A stretch of DNA of 64,000 nt. Source: Lachnospiraceae bacterium. GTDB taxonomy: Bacteria; Bacillota; Clostridia; Lachnospirales; Lachnospiraceae. Every line of letters begins with the position of its first letter. Within the stretch, counting starts at the first letter, position 1. A program made the translations under genes and the position numbers. Under the pieces are notes generated by a model that made no database searches, was not told where the DNA came from, and worked only from the letters and a program-made list of their open reading frames with translations. The DNA is taken from positions 1 through 64,000 of the forward strand of contig JAFWZV010000001.1 in NCBI GenBank assembly GCA_017517305.1. Direction: 5' to 3'. Shown here piece by piece: positions 61,498 to 64,000 of this stretch.

Positions 61498-62373
61498 ATG
61501 CATTACAAAGAAGTTAAAGCCATACTTACCCCTCAGAATGGTATGAATCTATACAGAGGCTGTACTCATGGCTGTATATACTGTGATTCCCGTAGCAAAT
61601 GCTACCGTATGGATCATGATTTTGAAGATATTGAGGTTAAGCTTAGAGCTGCAGATTTGCTGGAGAATACCCTTAAGAAAAAGAGAAATAAGGGTATGAT
61701 AGCAACTGGCTCAATGACTGACCCTTATGTGCCTATAGAGGCAGAGCTAAAGATTACCAGAAAATGTCTCAACATAATTGATAGATTTGATTTTGGTGTG
61801 GTAATTCAAACAAAGTCAAATCTAATCATGAGAGATATAGATATATTGGAAAGTATTCATAAGAAAACAAAGTGCGTAGTGGCTGTGACTCTTACAACCT
61901 ATGATGAGGAGCTGTGTAGGAAACTGGAGCCTAATGTGTGTACCACTAGGGAGCGAGTGCAGGTTCTTATGGAGATGAAGAAGAGAGGAATACCTACAAT
62001 TGTTTGGTTAACTCCATTCCTTCCATTTATCAATGATACAGAGGAAAATCTTAGAGGGTTAATGAATTACTGTATTGAAGCAGGAGTTTATGGTATAATG
62101 AACTTTGGAATAGGACTTACTCTTCGTGAGGGTAATAGGGAATATTTCTATAGTCAGTTAGATATGCTTTTTCCGGGGATGAAGGAAAGGTATATTGAAA
62201 CCTATGGCGATTCCTATGAGGTGACAAGTCCTAATAATGATAAGCTTATGAAAATCTTTACAAATCTGTGTGAAGAGCATAATATTGTATATGACAAGGA
62301 AGAATTACACAGATATATGAGAGAGTATAAGAATAAACAAATTGGAACTCAGATAAGTTTATTTGATTTGTAA
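61498..62373 (+). CDS. SPL-family radical SAM protein
   Basis: 291 aa. Radical SAM cluster motif CTHGCIYC (residues 22-29) with the group pattern TGSMTDPYVPIE and TKSNLIMRDIDIL, as in spore-photoproduct-lyase-like proteins (COG1533). The C-terminal QIGTQISLFDL is also typical. It uses S-adenosylmethionine for radical chemistry; the substrate is unknown. It lies 15 bases after jetC with GGGGGAG before ATG, so it may be co-transcribed. It has no similarity to the JetD nuclease. Confidence 0.92.
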   Translation: MHYKEVKAILTPQNGMNLYRGCTHGCIYCDSRSKCYRMDHDFEDIEVKLRAADLLENTLKKKRNKGMIATGSMTDPYVPIEAELKITRKCLNIIDRFDFGVVIQTKSNLIMRDIDILESIHKKTKCVVAVTLTTYDEELCRKLEPNVCTTRERVQVLMEMKKRGIPTIVWLTPFLPFINDTEENLRGLMNYCIEAGVYGIMNFGIGLTLREGNREYFYSQLDMLFPGMKERYIETYGDSYEVTSPNNDKLMKIFTNLCEEHNIVYDKEELHRYMREYKNKQIGTQISLFDL

Positions 62374-62389
62374 ATAAGGAGGAAAGAAT

Positions 62390-63367
62390 ATGAATTGTCC
62401 AGTGTGTGGAACAGATTTAAATGGTAATCAGTTTTGCCCAAATTGTGGGGCAAATATGTCGGCCTTTGAGGGAGTGTCACAGGATAAGGTGATTGTTAAT
62501 CAGACACCGGCACAGCAGATGGCAGCAGGGGATGATAGTGTAACCCAGTTGATTCCAGAGAATTATATGAATTCTACAGGAGATGATACAGTAACTCAGC
62601 TTATACCTGAAAATTATATGAGTGCTCAGGGAGATGATACTGCAACTGTAATGCTTGATCCAAATCAGGTACAGCAGTACACACCTAATCAGCAACCAAC
62701 CTTTGCTCAGACCCCAAGTATGAATCAGGCGACACCGGCTTACGGTTATCAGCCCATTCAACCACAGTTTAATCAGGCTAATTACCAGTCGGGTAGTGGG
62801 CAGTCCCAAAGCTTTGGTGTGGTTAAAGCTGTGCCAGTAGCTAGTAAGATAGTTAGCTTATCAAGCTTGATAATTATTGTTGCATTGCTTGTATCCTGCA
62901 TAGTGCTTATTACAAAGCCACTGTTTTATATTACTCAGTCCTATGCAGGAGGAGTATTCTCAAAGGAAGAAATAGAAGAAGCAGTAATTAGCCAGGATGA
63001 GGATGACTATGAAGAAGCAAATCAGGCAGCACAGATTTTTGTAGCAATTATAATAGTGTTAGTAATTATAGCTGCGCTTAATGCTTGGTCCTGCTACTTG
63101 CGAATCAGTAAAGGTTGTGTAAAAAGTCCTGTTAATAAAGCAGTTGGAAACTTTGTGTTTTGTTTTTTTGGTGTAGCTGTATTCATAATATTTAAGTCTA
63201 TGATTGATGAGGTTGTTAAAGATGGAATCTATTATGGCTCATATACACCTGATGAGGCAGCTATGTTTAATGTGTACAGCCTAGTGTTTGTTTTAGGTTT
63301 AATAAGTTGTTTAGTTAATATTGTAAATATTATTACATCCGCTACAGCTAAGAATGCCGTAAGATAA
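62390..63367 (+). CDS. zinc-ribbon protein with repeated TQLIPENYM motifs and membrane domain
   Basis: 325 aa. Zinc ribbon CPVCGTDLNGNQFCPNCG (residues 3-20). A flexible linker has repeats DDSVTQLIPENYM and DDTVTQLIPENYM plus DDTATVMLDP, then a Gln/Pro/Asn-rich part. The C-terminal four-helix membrane domain (from about residue 150) carries KPLFYITQSYAGG and KSPVNKAVG, shared with the protein at 10159-10725. The Thr-Gln motifs resemble Ser/Thr-kinase sites bound by FHA domains (inference). AGGAGG precedes ATG. Confidence 0.85.
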   Translation: MNCPVCGTDLNGNQFCPNCGANMSAFEGVSQDKVIVNQTPAQQMAAGDDSVTQLIPENYMNSTGDDTVTQLIPENYMSAQGDDTATVMLDPNQVQQYTPNQQPTFAQTPSMNQATPAYGYQPIQPQFNQANYQSGSGQSQSFGVVKAVPVASKIVSLSSLIIIVALLVSCIVLITKPLFYITQSYAGGVFSKEEIEEAVISQDEDDYEEANQAAQIFVAIIIVLVIIAALNAWSCYLRISKGCVKSPVNKAVGNFVFCFFGVAVFIIFKSMIDEVVKDGIYYGSYTPDEAAMFNVYSLVFVLGLISCLVNIVNIITSATAKNAVR

Positions 63368-63390
63368 TTAAAGGGGAAAGGATACATAAT

Positions 63391-64000
63391 TATGGGAAAG
63401 TCAAAGGCGCAGAGAAAGCAGGAAAAGAAAGCTTCTATGCAGGATAATAAAAAGGTACAAGAGCAGGTAGAACCAAAAAAGCAGGAACAAAAACCAGAGG
63501 AGAAAAAACCAGAGGTTAAAGCACCAGAGAAAAAGTCTGTAGGTCCAGAACAGGTTAAGCTTACAATGTATACTTTGATATATATGGTGGTTACCTTTAT
63601 ATCTGGTTGTGTGACAGTTGTGGCCATGGTGGTATATGCAAAACCAATAATCAATGTGCTAAAGGTTACGGTTGGTTCAACTATCAATGATTACTCTTAT
63701 GAAGCAGTTGAACAGGTGCTGTTTGAGGATTATCCGGATATGCCGATTTACGGTTTATATCTTGGAATAGCTTTACTGGTAGCTGCCAGTGCAGTTGTTA
63801 CAGTAATTGGTCTTATCCGTGCAGTGGATGAGTATAATAAGCCAGGTATTGTTACAACAATTCTTGGATTTGTGTTTGCGGTGGGTGCATTTGCTTTATT
63901 TATCTACGCAAATGATTATACAATTGAAAAGATTAGATTGTTGGCAATACCAGAGAATCCACAATTTGGTATATACAAATTATATTTTCCATTCCTAATA
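63391..64000 (+). CDS. membrane protein with charged N-terminal tail, cut by window end
   Basis: At least 203 codons from ATG 63391 behind AAAGGGGAAAGG, open to the window edge. The Lys/Glu/Gln-rich N-terminus (KSKAQRKQEKKASMQDNKK, EKKPEVKAPEKK) precedes membrane helices near residues 57-79, 114-132 and 145-165. AKPIINVLK and YSYEAVEQVLFED sit where the previous protein has TKPLFYITQ and FSKEEIEEAV. It may therefore be a distant relative of that protein's membrane domain. Function unknown. Confidence 0.75.

Noticed and set aside
54772-62373. Complete Wadjet defence system
   Set aside because: No JetD-type nuclease gene is present; the fourth gene is a radical SAM protein.
1-64000. tRNA or rRNA genes
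   Set aside because: No tRNA T-loop or rRNA-like stretches were noticed by eye; a covariance-model scan would be decisive.

Overview
The window is AT-rich DNA from a low-GC Gram-positive anaerobe, most likely a Lachnospiraceae-type member of the Clostridia. Support for this: the conserved order hup - S4 protein - yabP - yabQ - divIC-like - spoIIE - tilS - hpt - ftsH, a spoVT regulator, ferredoxin- and radical-SAM-type anaerobic enzymes, strong AGGAGG ribosome binding sites and TTGACA/TATAAT promoters. Nearly all genes lie on the + strand. No rRNA, tRNA, transposase or integrase gene was seen.

Bases 1-17400 are a plastic, accessory-looking stretch of short, mostly unrelated genes: five GNAT acetyltransferases plus an internally deleted sixth, flavodoxins, an aldo/keto reductase, a hydrolase, HIT and DUF89 proteins, a nitroreductase, a cyclase and AlkD. 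Between them lie gene remnants and three copies of a cassette (about 3040-3490, 9477-9910, 11600-11960). The cassette contains a short + strand RNA with its own promoter that converges on a shared hairpin. From the other side come a 28-codon hydrophobic peptide gene (two copies) and/or an XRE regulator (one intact, one broken). The short RNA repeats the complement of the peptide's start region. This is the layout of Fst/par-type type I toxin-antitoxin loci.

Bases 17600-29900 hold a cytosolic-looking GH13 enzyme with an acidic tail, an autoregulated GntR(YtrA)-ABC operon, a minus-strand glycosyltransferase, a DegV protein, three 71-bp tandem repeats, a phenylacetate-CoA-ligase/ACT pair, a membrane GGDEF protein, and two paralogous membrane proteins with repeat-built Gln-rich N-termini.

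Bases 29900-47250 are core chromosome: spoVT, the hup-to-ftsH cell-cycle/sporulation/tRNA block, a small-RNA candidate, a second GH13 enzyme, a ketopantoate-reductase-like gene, and uvrB and uvrA flanking a small membrane protein.

Bases 47300-54600 hold a MerR - PLDc_N - ABC transporter operon, a minus-strand membrane protein, class II aldolase with a strong promoter, and two envelope proteins of unknown function. Bases 54770-61480 encode a JetA-JetB-JetC (Wadjet/MukBEF-like SMC) operon with no JetD nuclease gene; it is followed by an SPL-type radical SAM protein. The window closes with two zinc-ribbon or charged-tail membrane proteins, the second cut by the window edge. The first shares its membrane domain with a gene near 10.2 kb.
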